Assembly: GCF_001424345.1 (NCBI RefSeq)
Contig: NZ_LMPF01000001.1
Coordinates: 79,751-143,750 of the forward strand
DNA: 64,000 bases
Source: Burkholderia sp. Leaf177
Lineage (GTDB): Bacteria > Pseudomonadota > Gammaproteobacteria > Burkholderiales > Burkholderiaceae
Direction of reading: 5' to 3'
The position numbers and the translations under genes were made by a program. Positions 9,186 through 17,116 of this stretch are shown piece by piece. The number at the start of each line of letters is the position of its first letter. Position 1 is the stretch's first letter. The notes under the pieces are model-generated. The model did no database searches. It was not told the origin of the DNA and worked only from the letters and a program-made list of their open reading frames with translations.

Positions 9186-10154
9186 TCATCGCGGGGCGAG
9201 CCGTTCGGGCAACGCATAACGCTGCATCGTGCGCTCCATGCCGTCCAGAAAGGCCTGTTCCGCCGCGTTCATCTTGCGGCCGCTGTGCCACAGCAAATCG
9301 ATATCGACATCGGCCAGACCTTCGTCCGGCGGCAGGCGCCAAAGACGTTGCTGCGCGAGGTCATCGCGCACGATGTGCTCGGGCAGGCAGCCAATCCCGT
9401 ACCCCGCGAAGATCAGCCGCCGCACTTCATCCAGACTTGGCGACGCCGCCACGATCCGCCCCGTGAAGCCGCGCTGGTCGCGAAACACGGTCAGCGGCGA
9501 CAAGCTGTCGCCAATCTGGTCGCTCGTGAAGGACACGAAGTTTTCGGCGAGCAGATCGTTCATCGACAAGCCGTGCCGCCCAAATAGCCGATGATGCCGG
9601 CCGCAAAAAATGGCGTATCGCTGGCGCAGGAAACAGCGTTGCTCGAGTTTATCGACGGGTGTGCGGCAAAGTCCGAGTCCTGCCGTTGCGGTTTTTTGCA
9701 GCAGCGACGAAATGATGTCGGACGAGCGCATCACTTCGATATGCAAATCGATACGCGGATACGTCCGATGGAATTCGCCGAGAAACTCGTCGTAGACGCC
9801 TGAATCGATACGGCTCACCGTCAAGAGGCGAATGGAACCGGTGATGTCGTCGGTGCGGTCATCGAGTTCGGTTTCGAGCCGCGACATTTGCCCGTAGATA
9901 TCGCTGGCAATCCTGTACACCTCTTCGCCTGCATGCGTGGGTTCGAAGTGCGGCCCGCGACGCTGGATTAGCGTGCGCTCGAGCGTGTCTTCCAGGCGTT
10001 TCAACGCCTGGCTCACCGCCGGTTGCGTCAGATGCAGCCGTGCAGCGGCCCGGCTCACGCTGCGCTCCTGCATGATCACCAGGAATGTGCGCAGCAGGTT
10101 CCAGTCGAGCCGGTCGTTGAGAAAGCGCGCGATATCCGCCCGGCGTCGAGTCAT
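9186..10154 (-). CDS. LysR-family transcriptional regulator
   Basis: The 322-residue protein has a LysR winged HTH at about residues 14-75 (LRTFLVIMQERSVSRAAARL, then TQPAVSQALKRLE) and a C-terminal effector-binding fold. It is transcribed away from an MHS-family transporter gene with a 62-bp shared intergenic region, the usual arrangement for a LysR regulator controlling its divergent neighbour. The AT-rich spacer contains sequences compatible with T-N11-A sites, but no single one stands out. The effector is unknown. Confidence 0.93.
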   Translation of the reverse strand: MTRRRADIARFLNDRLDWNLLRTFLVIMQERSVSRAAARLHLTQPAVSQALKRLEDTLERTLIQRRGPHFEPTHAGEEVYRIASDIYGQMSRLETELDDRTDDITGSIRLLTVSRIDSGVYDEFLGEFHRTYPRIDLHIEVMRSSDIISSLLQKTATAGLGLCRTPVDKLEQRCFLRQRYAIFCGRHHRLFGRHGLSMNDLLAENFVSFTSDQIGDSLSPLTVFRDQRGFTGRIVAASPSLDEVRRLIFAGYGIGCLPEHIVRDDLAQQRLWRLPPDEGLADVDIDLLWHSGRKMNAAEQAFLDGMERTMQRYALPERLAPR

Positions 10155-10216
10155 CGAAACCCCTAAGTATTAACCTGAACATTAGCCAGATTTATATCGC
10201 GAATAATAAATCGAAA

Positions 10217-11599
10217 TTGGACTTATGTTTTATGGCTGGCGATAAAACGCTTATACAACGCGGAAAAACTGCGAATCCAGGAGCCACCTTGACACCAGCA
10301 TCCAGTTCAGGCCGCCAGCCCGTGCGCGCGGCGACCGCCGCTTTTATCGGCACGATGATCGAGTGGTATGACTTCTACATCTACGCCATGGCCGCCGCGC
10401 TCGTGTTCGGCGAGCTGTATTTTCCGTCGCACGATCCGTTCATCAGCACCATGGCGTCGTTCGCGACATTCGCTGTCGGCTTCTTCGCGCGGCCATTGGG
10501 CGGCGTGATCTTCGGGCATCTGGGCGACAAGATCGGCCGCAAGAAAGCGCTGATGACCACGTTGATGATGATGGGCGTGGCGACCGTGTGCGTTGGATTG
10601 TTGCCGTCTTACGCGAAGGTCGGCGTGCTGGCGCCGGTGCTGCTCGTGCTGCTTCGCGTGGTGCAGGGCATTGCGGTGGGTGGCGAATGGGGCGGCGCGG
10701 TGTTGATGGCGGCCGAACATGCGCCGACTGGACGACGGACGTTTTTTGCATCGTTCGCACAACTGGGCAGTCCGGCCGGGTTGATCTTGTCGCTGATTGC
10801 GTTCCGCACAGTGACTTCCATGCCGCATGCAGACTTCATTACGTATGGCTGGCGTTTGCCGTTCTTGATCAGCGCGGTGCTGCTCGTGGTGGGCATTCTG
10901 ATCCGGATGGGCGTGAACGAATCGCCGGAGTTCGAGCGCGAGAAGTTGCAGAAGCGCACTGTGGAGTTGCCGATTGCGGAGGTGTTTCGTACGTCGGGGG
11001 CGCTGGTGGCGTTTTGTATCGGCGCGAATACGATTGGGATTGCCGGTGTGTATTTCACGAACACGTTCATGATTTCGTACACGACGCAGTACGTGGGCGT
11101 GACGAAGTCGCTGATTCTCGATTGCCTGTTTGTCGTCGCGATCATTCAGTTTTTGATACAGCCGTTGGCCGCGTGGTTGGCTGAAAAAATTGGCGGGGCG
11201 CGGTTCCTCAAGTTGTCGGCGTTATGCGCGATGGTTTCGCCGTATCCGATGTTTATTCTTGTGCAGACCGGCAATATTGTTTCGATGGTTATCGGAATTG
11301 CGATTGCGGTGGTGTGTATGGCGAGTTTTTATTCGGTGATTGCGGGATTTATGAGTGGTGTGTTTCCCGTGCGGGTGCGGTATTCGGCGATTTCTCTCTC
11401 GTATCAGGTTTGTGGGGCTATTGCCGGGGGGCTGACACCGTTGGTGGGGACCTGGCTGGCGCATAAATTCATCGGGCAATGGTGGCCGTTGGCGGTGTTT
11501 TATACGTGCCTGGCAGGGGTTTCGTTGATATGCATCGTTGCACTCGATTCGTTGAAAAGTCGGCGCGCCGATGCGGCGGAGGGAGTTGCTGTGGGATAG
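10217..11599 (+). CDS. MFS transporter, metabolite:H+ symporter (MHS) family
   Basis: This is a 12-TM inner-membrane symporter of about 455 residues. GTMIEWYDFYIYAMAAALVFG near residue 40 is the typical MHS first helix, and GHLGDKIGRKKAL near residue 100 is the MFS loop 2-3 signature. MHS members carry proline/betaine, shikimate, alpha-ketoglutarate or citrate; the substrate is not evident here. ATG codons occur at 10217 and 10232 and the true start is uncertain. The adjacent divergent LysR gene is the likely regulator. The stop codon runs directly into a G-rich tract. Confidence 0.92.
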   Translation: MDLCFMAGDKTLIQRGKTANPGATLTPASSSGRQPVRAATAAFIGTMIEWYDFYIYAMAAALVFGELYFPSHDPFISTMASFATFAVGFFARPLGGVIFGHLGDKIGRKKALMTTLMMMGVATVCVGLLPSYAKVGVLAPVLLVLLRVVQGIAVGGEWGGAVLMAAEHAPTGRRTFFASFAQLGSPAGLILSLIAFRTVTSMPHADFITYGWRLPFLISAVLLVVGILIRMGVNESPEFEREKLQKRTVELPIAEVFRTSGALVAFCIGANTIGIAGVYFTNTFMISYTTQYVGVTKSLILDCLFVVAIIQFLIQPLAAWLAEKIGGARFLKLSALCAMVSPYPMFILVQTGNIVSMVIGIAIAVVCMASFYSVIAGFMSGVFPVRVRYSAISLSYQVCGAIAGGLTPLVGTWLAHKFIGQWWPLAVFYTCLAGVSLICIVALDSLKSRRADAAEGVAVG

Positions 11600-11618
11600 G
11601 GAGGGGGCGGGGGCGGGG
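11598..11618 (+). other. G-rich tract with four G-runs at the edge of a repeat locus
   Basis: Immediately after the MFS stop codon the plus strand carries one run of three G and three runs of five G separated by single A or C bases. This fits a G-quadruplex pattern. It marks the left edge of the mirror-symmetric repeat locus; a similar G-rich tract lies at the left edge of the second locus (48288-48314). Confidence 0.6.
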
Positions 11619-11931
11619 GTAGTCTGGGGTGATTGGTTGGTCTGGGTTGATGCCGGGTTGTTGCTGCTTAGGTCTTAGCGGGTTCTGTCTTAACCGTTCT
11701 TCTTATCACTGTTAGCCACTGTCCGTGGCGGGACTTCATTTCTTTGTCTAACGGCGACAAAGAAACGAAGCAAAGAAAACGCCTCCCAACCGCTAATTCT
11801 TAAGTGTCCACAGCGTGCAGCGACAACTGGGTGGCACGCAAGAAGCACCCTCAGCGCATAACCACGTCCTCCTGAAACCCTCCCGCTCCGTTCGCGGATA
11901 CCCACACGCTTCGCCGCCAGTGTCGGAATCC
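11619..11931 (-). repeat. Left arm of composite repeat locus 1 (B, A and C units, inverted)
   Basis: Read on the minus strand this is C (starting GGATTCCGACACTGG at 11931), then A (ending in the TTTCTTTGTC hairpin), then one B unit running to about 11640. It is the near-identical mirror image of the right arm at 12074-12500. The 71-residue frame on the minus strand (11690-11905) recurs in other copies but only mirrors nucleotide identity of the repeat. Confidence 0.88.
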
Positions 11932-12073
11932 GTTAATACGGAAATCCGTCACAGACATAACAACGGACCAGGCTCATAACAGGTCCAAAGCAGCTTGAAC
12001 CGCAGACTTCTCCGTCAATACCGCCATCTGTTGTGTTTGGGCGCCAGCGCGCGTAGCGCGGAGGCCTGGTTAG
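11932..12073. repeat. Asymmetric core of composite repeat locus 1
   Basis: About 140 bp between the two mirror-image arms. It starts near the palindrome TCCGTTAATACGGA and ends in GGGCGCCAGCGCGCGTAGCGCGGAGGCCTGG, whose two parts I describe separately from the arms. The same core occurs at 48815-48955 in the opposite orientation, with scattered differences in its middle. The core is thus a conserved directional element, not just a junction between two inverted copies. No coding frame is supported. Confidence 0.78.
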
Positions 12074-12500
12074 TGGATTCCCACACTGGTGGCGAAGCGT
12101 GTGGGTATCCGTGAGCGGAGGGGGAGGGTTTCAACAGGACGCGGTTATGCGCTGAGGGTGCTTCTTGCGTGCCACGCAGTTGTCACTGCACGCTGTGGAC
12201 ACTTAAGAATTAGCGGTGGAGAGGCGTTTTCTTTGCTTCGTTTCTTTGTCGCCGTTGGACAAAGAAATGAAGTCCCGCCACTTAAGAATTAGCGGTGGAG
12301 AGGCGTTTTCTTTGCTTCGTTTCTTTGTCGCCGTTGGACAAAGAAATGAAGTCCCGCCACGGACAGTGGCTAACAGTGATAAAGAGAACGAATAACACGA
12401 AACCCGCTAAGACCTAAGCAGCAACAACCCAGCATCAACCTTGACCGCTACAAAACAACCATCCGAGCGCCAGCGTCAAATCTTGTGAAATGAAGCCCGC
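12074..12500 (+). repeat. Right arm of composite repeat locus 1 (C, A, A, B units)
   Basis: The arm starts with a C unit (about 130 bp). Two exact tandem A units of 79 bp follow at 12203-12281 and 12282-12360, and then a B unit whose core restarts at 12487. Each A unit carries a hairpin with 10-bp arms, for example 12241-12267. The arm mirrors 11619-11931. A 67-residue frame at 12089-12292 is shared with the copy near 49.0 kb but shows no sign of being translated. Confidence 0.88.
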
Positions 12501-12629
12501 CAAGACCGGTGGCCACTAGCAACAAAAAAACCACCAAGTCTGACCGCCCCATAACCCAAAAAACACCAACACCGCACCAATCACAAACCAATTGCAACCT
12601 GGCGCAAGCCAAACTCCCGGAGCGCAAGC
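12501..12629. other. Short intergenic stretch before the M20 gene
   Basis: An A/C-rich spacer with degenerate repeat remnants. Only GGAG at about 12618-12621 ahead of the ATG at 12630 is noteworthy, as a candidate ribosome binding site. Confidence 0.4.
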
Positions 12630-13874
12630 ATGATAAAAACCAACGGCCCCCGCCTATGGGCGAGCCTGATGGAAATGGCAAAAATCGGAGCAACACCAAA
12701 AGGCGGAGTACGCCGCCTGGCGTTATCCACCGACGACATCCGCGGCCGCGACCAATTCACCAAATGGTGCAACGAAGCGGACATGACTATCCACATCGAT
12801 GAAATCGGCAATCTCTTCGCCCGCCGCGAAGGCATCCAGCAAAACGCAAAAGTCGTACTGATCGGCAGTCACCTCGATACCCAACCCGAGGGCGGACGCT
12901 TCGACGGCGTCTACGGCGTGCTCGCCGCGCTGGAAGTCGTGCGAACCCTGAACGACCACAACATAACAACCGAAAAGCCTATCGAAATTGTCTCCTGGAC
13001 AAACGAAGAAGGCGCACGCTTCACACCCGCAATGCTCGGCTCGGCCGTCTTCACAGGCGCAACGCCGCTGAAAGCCGCGCTGGAAACAAAGGACGCGCAA
13101 GACATCTCATTGCAAGAAGCACTGCAACAAAGCGGCTACGCCGGCACGCGCAACAGCGGCCTGACACATGTCGATGCGTATTTCGAAGCGCACATCGAAC
13201 AAGGCCCGATCCTCGAAAGCCACGGCAACCGCATAGGCGTCGTCACCGGCGGCCAGGCGATCCGCTGGCTCGACGTTGAAGTGACCGGCATCGCCGCGCA
13301 CGCGGGCACCACGCCCATGCCGTACAGAAAAGACGCGCTGTTCGCGAGCGCCGAAATGGCGCTGGAACTCGAAGCCATTTCGCGGCGTTTCGCGCCGCAC
13401 GGTCTGGTAACGATCGGACAAGTGGATGTGCCGAATTCATCGCGTAACACAATCGCGGGACGCGTCGTTTTCACCGTGGACCTGCGTCATCCCGACGACA
13501 GCAAAATCGACGCGATGGAACACGAAGTGCGCGAAGCATTCGAGCAGATAGCGGAACACCGCGACGTGCACACAGAAATATCGACGTACTGGAAAAGCCC
13601 CGCAACGCCCTTCGATACAACTTGCATAACCATGGTCGAAGACGCGGCCAAAGCACTTGGCTACACATACGAACGCATCGTCAGCGGCGCAGGCCACGAC
13701 GCCATTCACCTCGCGCGCCACGTCCCCACGGCGATGGTTTTCATCCCGTGCAAGGATGGCCTCTCGCACAACGAAGCCGAAGACGCGCTCCCCGAAGACG
13801 TCACGTGCGGCGCGAATGCCTTGATCAATGCGGTCCTGGCGCGCGCGGTCGTCGGCGTGGCCGTGGACGCATAA
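12630..13874 (+). CDS. M20-family Zn-dependent amidohydrolase (N-carbamoyl-L-amino-acid hydrolase / allantoate amidohydrolase type)
   Basis: The 414-residue protein hydrolyses a carbamoyl or related amide bond in the cytosol. The metal-binding motifs are GSHLDTQPEGGRFDGVYG near residue 80 (His and Asp ligands), WTNEEGARF near residue 125 (Glu pair), the ligand His in AHIEQGP near residue 191, and a late SGAGHDAIHLA with the last His. The central dimerisation lid holds the GVVTGGQAIRWLDVEVTGIAAHAG segment. The family covers N-carbamoyl amino acids, allantoate and beta-ureidopropionate, and the substrate cannot be chosen from sequence. A deacetylase gene starts 16 bp downstream, so the two are probably one operon. 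Confidence 0.9.
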   Translation: MIKTNGPRLWASLMEMAKIGATPKGGVRRLALSTDDIRGRDQFTKWCNEADMTIHIDEIGNLFARREGIQQNAKVVLIGSHLDTQPEGGRFDGVYGVLAALEVVRTLNDHNITTEKPIEIVSWTNEEGARFTPAMLGSAVFTGATPLKAALETKDAQDISLQEALQQSGYAGTRNSGLTHVDAYFEAHIEQGPILESHGNRIGVVTGGQAIRWLDVEVTGIAAHAGTTPMPYRKDALFASAEMALELEAISRRFAPHGLVTIGQVDVPNSSRNTIAGRVVFTVDLRHPDDSKIDAMEHEVREAFEQIAEHRDVHTEISTYWKSPATPFDTTCITMVEDAAKALGYTYERIVSGAGHDAIHLARHVPTAMVFIPCKDGLSHNEAEDALPEDVTCGANALINAVLARAVVGVAVDA

Positions 13875-13890
13875 AAAAGGAACACGGAAA

Positions 13891-14913
13891 ATGCAGACAT
13901 ACTTCCATCCGTCGCAACTGAAACATCATCCGCGTTCGTATCTTTCGCGCGGCCAGATGCGCACGCCGCAAGAGATTCCGGAGCGTGCGCTGCGTCTGGT
14001 CGAAGCATCGAAGAACCTCGGTTTCGATGTCCGCGAACCCGCCGATTTCGGATCAGCCCCGCTCGCCGCCGTGCATGGCGAAAAGTATTTGCGCTTTCTT
14101 GAAGAGGCGCATCGCGAGTGGAAAAAGGTGCCCGCCGAATGGGGCGACGAGGTGATGTCGAACATCTACGTGCGCGAAAACAATCCGCTGCGTGGCGTGC
14201 TTGGACAAGCCGCGCGTTATCTCGCCGATGGCAGTTGCCCCATCGGCGCCGATACCTACGAATCGGCGTACTGGTCGGCGCAAAGCGCGTTGGCCGGCGC
14301 AAACGCGATCATCAATGGCGAACGTGAAGCCTATGCACTCTGCCGTCCGCCGGGCCATCATGCACGCGCCGAAGCCGCGGGCGGTTTCTGCTATCTGAAC
14401 AATGCGGCGATTGCGGCGCAGGCGTTGCGCGCGAAGTACGGCCGCGTCGCCGTCCTCGATACCGACATGCACCACGGCCAAGGCATCCAGGAAATTTTCT
14501 ACGAGCGCGGCGACGTGCTGTATGTATCGATTCATGGCGATCCGACGAACTTCTACCCGGCGGTAGCGGGTTTCGATGACGAACGCGGAACCGGAGAAGG
14601 CGCGGGCTACAACCTCAATCTGCCGATGCCGCACGATTCAGCGGAAGAGGTTTTCTTCAATAATCTGAATCTGGCCAAAGACGCGCTCGACCAGTTCAAA
14701 CCCGACGCGCTCGTGTTGGCGCTGGGCTTCGACATCTACAAGGACGATCCGCAAGCGATGGTCGCCGTCACGACCGACGGTTTCGGCAAACTGGGCGCGA
14801 CTATTGGCGCGTTGAAGCTGCCAACGCTGATCGTACAGGAAGGCGGATATCACATCGATACGCTCGAAGCGAATGCGCGAGCCTTTTTCGAAGGATTCAG
14901 CAGCGGTCGTTAA
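13891..14913 (+). CDS. Histone-deacetylase-family protein, acetylpolyamine aminohydrolase type
   Basis: A 340-residue Zn-dependent deacetylase. The start is taken at 13891, where AAAAAAGGAACACGG gives a ribosome site and homologues begin MQTYFHPSQ. The catalytic core shows the RPPGHHARAEAAGGFCYLNN segment with the tandem His near residue 160, the DTDMHHGQG zinc-ligand motif near residue 190, GFDIYKDDP with the third ligand Asp near residue 284, and EGGYH with the catalytic Tyr near residue 320. This subgroup removes acetyl groups from acetylpolyamines or other small amides. It follows the M20 hydrolase, suggesting two steps in one amide-degradation route. Confidence 0.9.
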   Translation: MQTYFHPSQLKHHPRSYLSRGQMRTPQEIPERALRLVEASKNLGFDVREPADFGSAPLAAVHGEKYLRFLEEAHREWKKVPAEWGDEVMSNIYVRENNPLRGVLGQAARYLADGSCPIGADTYESAYWSAQSALAGANAIINGEREAYALCRPPGHHARAEAAGGFCYLNNAAIAAQALRAKYGRVAVLDTDMHHGQGIQEIFYERGDVLYVSIHGDPTNFYPAVAGFDDERGTGEGAGYNLNLPMPHDSAEEVFFNNLNLAKDALDQFKPDALVLALGFDIYKDDPQAMVAVTTDGFGKLGATIGALKLPTLIVQEGGYHIDTLEANARAFFEGFSSGR

Positions 14914-14972
14914 TGCGGGCGGTTGATGTTCAAAATCGTCGCAATCGAACACCGCCCACGTCTTTCAACACG

Positions 14973-14989
14973 CTTAAGCCCCGTTTAAG
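14973..14989 (+). promoter_or_regulatory. Direct-repeat response-regulator box (CTTAAG-n5-TTTAAG) before the regulator gene
   Basis: CTTAAG at 14973-14978 and TTTAAG at 14984-14989 repeat at an 11-bp period, one helical turn, as in PmrA/QseB-type boxes. A -10-like TAGAAT lies at 15011-15016. The same arrangement occurs before the DegP gene (17047-17063). This suggests autoregulation by the adjacent response regulator. Confidence 0.6.
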
Positions 14990-15064
14990 CCCCGCCCAGC
15001 GCGTCCCGGCTAGAATAAACGTCCGGGCCGCGAGGTCGCCAAGCTTAGAACCGCAGAGCGAATC

Positions 15065-15727
15065 ATGCGAATCCTGCTAGTTGAAGACGACAGAATGATT
15101 GCGGAAGGCGTCCGCAAGGCCCTGCGCAGCGATGGCTTTGCAGTGGACTGGGTGCAGGACGGCGAAGCGGCGCTGACGGCCGTTGGCGGCGAACCTTACG
15201 ACCTGATGCTGCTCGATCTTGGCCTGCCGAAACGCGATGGCCTCGACGTCCTCAAAAGCCTGCGCGCCAAGGGCAACGCGCTTCCTGTGCTGATTGTCAC
15301 CGCCCGCGATTCCATCGCCGACCGGGTCAAGGGTCTCGATGCCGGTGCGGACGATTACCTCGTCAAACCCTTCGATCTCGACGAACTCGGCGCCCGCATG
15401 CGTGCGCTGATTCGCCGCCATGCCGGCCGTGGCGATTCGCTGATTCGCCACGGCGCGCTGACGCTCGATCCTGTAGGCCATCAAGTCACGCTGGAAGGCA
15501 ATGCCGTCGCGTTATCGGCGCGTGAATTCGCGTTGCTCGAAGCCCTCATGGCGCGCCCCGGCGCTGTCCTGTCCAAAAGCCAGCTCGAAGAAAAAATCTA
15601 CGGCTGGGGCGAGGAAATCGGCAGCAACACGGTCGAGGTCTACATCCATTCGCTGCGCAAAAAGCTCGGTCCCGATCTCATCCGCAACGTGCGCGGCCTC
15701 GGCTATATGGTGTCGAAGGAAACCTGA
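15065..15727 (+). CDS. OmpR-family response regulator (QseB/PmrA-like)
   Basis: The 220-residue protein has a receiver domain at residues 1-115: the acidic pair in VEDDR, the phospho-acceptor Asp in LLDLGLP near residue 51, Thr in VTAR and Lys in VKPFD near residue 102. A C-terminal winged-helix DNA-binding domain follows (LSAREFALLEALM, then SNTVEVYIHSLRKKLG). The stop overlaps the start of the kinase gene. A matching direct-repeat box lies upstream. Which QseB/PmrA/IrlR-type subgroup it belongs to cannot be settled by eye. Confidence 0.94.
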   Translation: MRILLVEDDRMIAEGVRKALRSDGFAVDWVQDGEAALTAVGGEPYDLMLLDLGLPKRDGLDVLKSLRAKGNALPVLIVTARDSIADRVKGLDAGADDYLVKPFDLDELGARMRALIRRHAGRGDSLIRHGALTLDPVGHQVTLEGNAVALSAREFALLEALMARPGAVLSKSQLEEKIYGWGEEIGSNTVEVYIHSLRKKLGPDLIRNVRGLGYMVSKET

Positions 15728-17037
15728 TGCATTCAATTCGACGCCAACTGCTGGTGTGGCTGCTGGCGTTGGTTATCGTCGGCGTGGGGTTCGCGGGCTG
15801 GCTGATCTATCGGCAGGCGCTCGCCGAAGCTAACGAGCTTTTCGATTACCAGCTCGAGCAGATCGCGGCGGCGTTGCCGTCGGAACCGTTTTCGTCGGTG
15901 CTGCAATCGCGCAGCGACAGCGACGAAGGCGTCGTGATCCAGATCTGGAACCGCAACGGCGTGCTGATGTATTACTCGCATCCGCGCGTGCCGCTCGCGC
16001 CGCATGCGGAACTCGGCTTTTCCACCGAAGCCACCGCGCGCGGCGAATGGCGCGTGTATAGCGCGATCGTCGGCGATAACGTCGTGCAACTTGCGCAGCC
16101 GCTGTCCATCCGCAACCGGCTCGCGGCGGGCGTTGCATGGCGGACCTTGTGGCCGCTCGTGTTGCTGCTGCCGCTGCTCGGCATGGCGATATGGATCATC
16201 GTGGGGCGTGGTTTGACGCCGTTGCAACGCGTGACGCGCGCGCTCGATACCCGTCATCCCGAAGCGCTCGAACATCTCCCTGATAACCGCCTGCCCGAAG
16301 AAGTCGTGCCCGTCGTTCGCGCGCTGAACGCATTGCTGGACCGCCTGGCGATCGCGCTCGATACACAAAAGGCTTTTGTCGCCGATGCCGCCCACGAGCT
16401 TCGCACGCCGCTCGCCGCCGTGCAGATCCAGTCGCAACTCGTCGCGCGCGCGAAAGACGACGATTCGCGCAAGGAAGCGCTCGACGATCTGCAGGCGGGC
16501 ATTACGCGCGCCACGCGTTTAGCTGAACAATTGCTTGCGCTTGCACGCTCGGAACCCGACGGCAAGAGCGCGACCACGCCCGTGGATTTGCATGCGCTGC
16601 TCGACGAATGCGTCGGCGGGTCGGTGCTGGTCGCGCAGCAGCGCGGCGTGGATCTGGGCATCGAGGCGAGCGAGGCGGCGACCGTCACGGGCGATTCGAA
16701 CGCGTTGCGCGTGATGTTCAACAATCTCATCGATAACGCCACGAAATACACGCCCGATGGCGGCCGCGTCGATGTCTGCCTGCGCGTGGACGAGGGCCAT
16801 CCTGTCGTCGAAATTGCCGATAACGGCCCTGGCATTCCGGCTGATGAACGCGTGCGGGTGTTCGACCGGTTTTATCGCGTGGGCGCGAGCGCCGATCGTG
16901 CGCGAACCGACGTGGCAGGCAGCGGTCTGGGGCTTGCCATCGTGCGCCGGATCGCCGAGCAGCATGGCGCGACGGTCTTGCTTGCGGAATCGAAAGCGGG
17001 TGGCTTGCTGGTATCGATTCGTTTCGACGCAGCCTGA
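15727..17037 (+). CDS. Sensor histidine kinase, partner of the upstream regulator
   Basis: A 436-residue membrane kinase. One TM lies at about residues 8-30 and a second near residues 140-160, enclosing a periplasmic sensor segment of about 110 residues. A HAMP-like linker follows. The H-box is FVADAAHELRTPL near residue 222, the N-box NNLIDNATKYTPDGG near residue 340, then DNGPGIP, FDRFYR and GSGLGLAIVRRIAEQHG. The ATG overlaps the regulator's stop (TGATG), so translation is coupled. The periplasmic signal is unknown; the adjacent DegP-type protease suggests envelope stress. Confidence 0.94.
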   Translation: MHSIRRQLLVWLLALVIVGVGFAGWLIYRQALAEANELFDYQLEQIAAALPSEPFSSVLQSRSDSDEGVVIQIWNRNGVLMYYSHPRVPLAPHAELGFSTEATARGEWRVYSAIVGDNVVQLAQPLSIRNRLAAGVAWRTLWPLVLLLPLLGMAIWIIVGRGLTPLQRVTRALDTRHPEALEHLPDNRLPEEVVPVVRALNALLDRLAIALDTQKAFVADAAHELRTPLAAVQIQSQLVARAKDDDSRKEALDDLQAGITRATRLAEQLLALARSEPDGKSATTPVDLHALLDECVGGSVLVAQQRGVDLGIEASEAATVTGDSNALRVMFNNLIDNATKYTPDGGRVDVCLRVDEGHPVVEIADNGPGIPADERVRVFDRFYRVGASADRARTDVAGSGLGLAIVRRIAEQHGATVLLAESKAGGLLVSIRFDAA

Positions 17038-17046
17038 TTTCATTGC

Positions 17047-17063
17047 TTTAAGTAACCTTTAAG
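17047..17063 (+). promoter_or_regulatory. Direct-repeat response-regulator box (TTTAAG-n5-TTTAAG) before the DegP gene
   Basis: TTTAAG at 17047-17052 and again at 17058-17063 have the same 11-bp period as the box before the regulator gene. It lies just after the kinase stop codon, with a weak -10-like TACTCT at 17074-17079 and the protease start at 17117. It suggests that the two-component system activates the protease gene separately from read-through. Confidence 0.6.
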
Positions 17064-17116
17064 CGGCGCCCCGTACTCTTCGTTTCATCATGAAGCGTAT
17101 CCCCGAGGAGCACACG

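Noticed and set aside
12089..12292. 67-residue frame in the repeat, also found at 48970-49179 and on the minus strand at 11690-11905
   Set aside because: The frames recur only because the DNA repeat is near-identical; no ribosome site, no domain, and ends vary with unit duplications.
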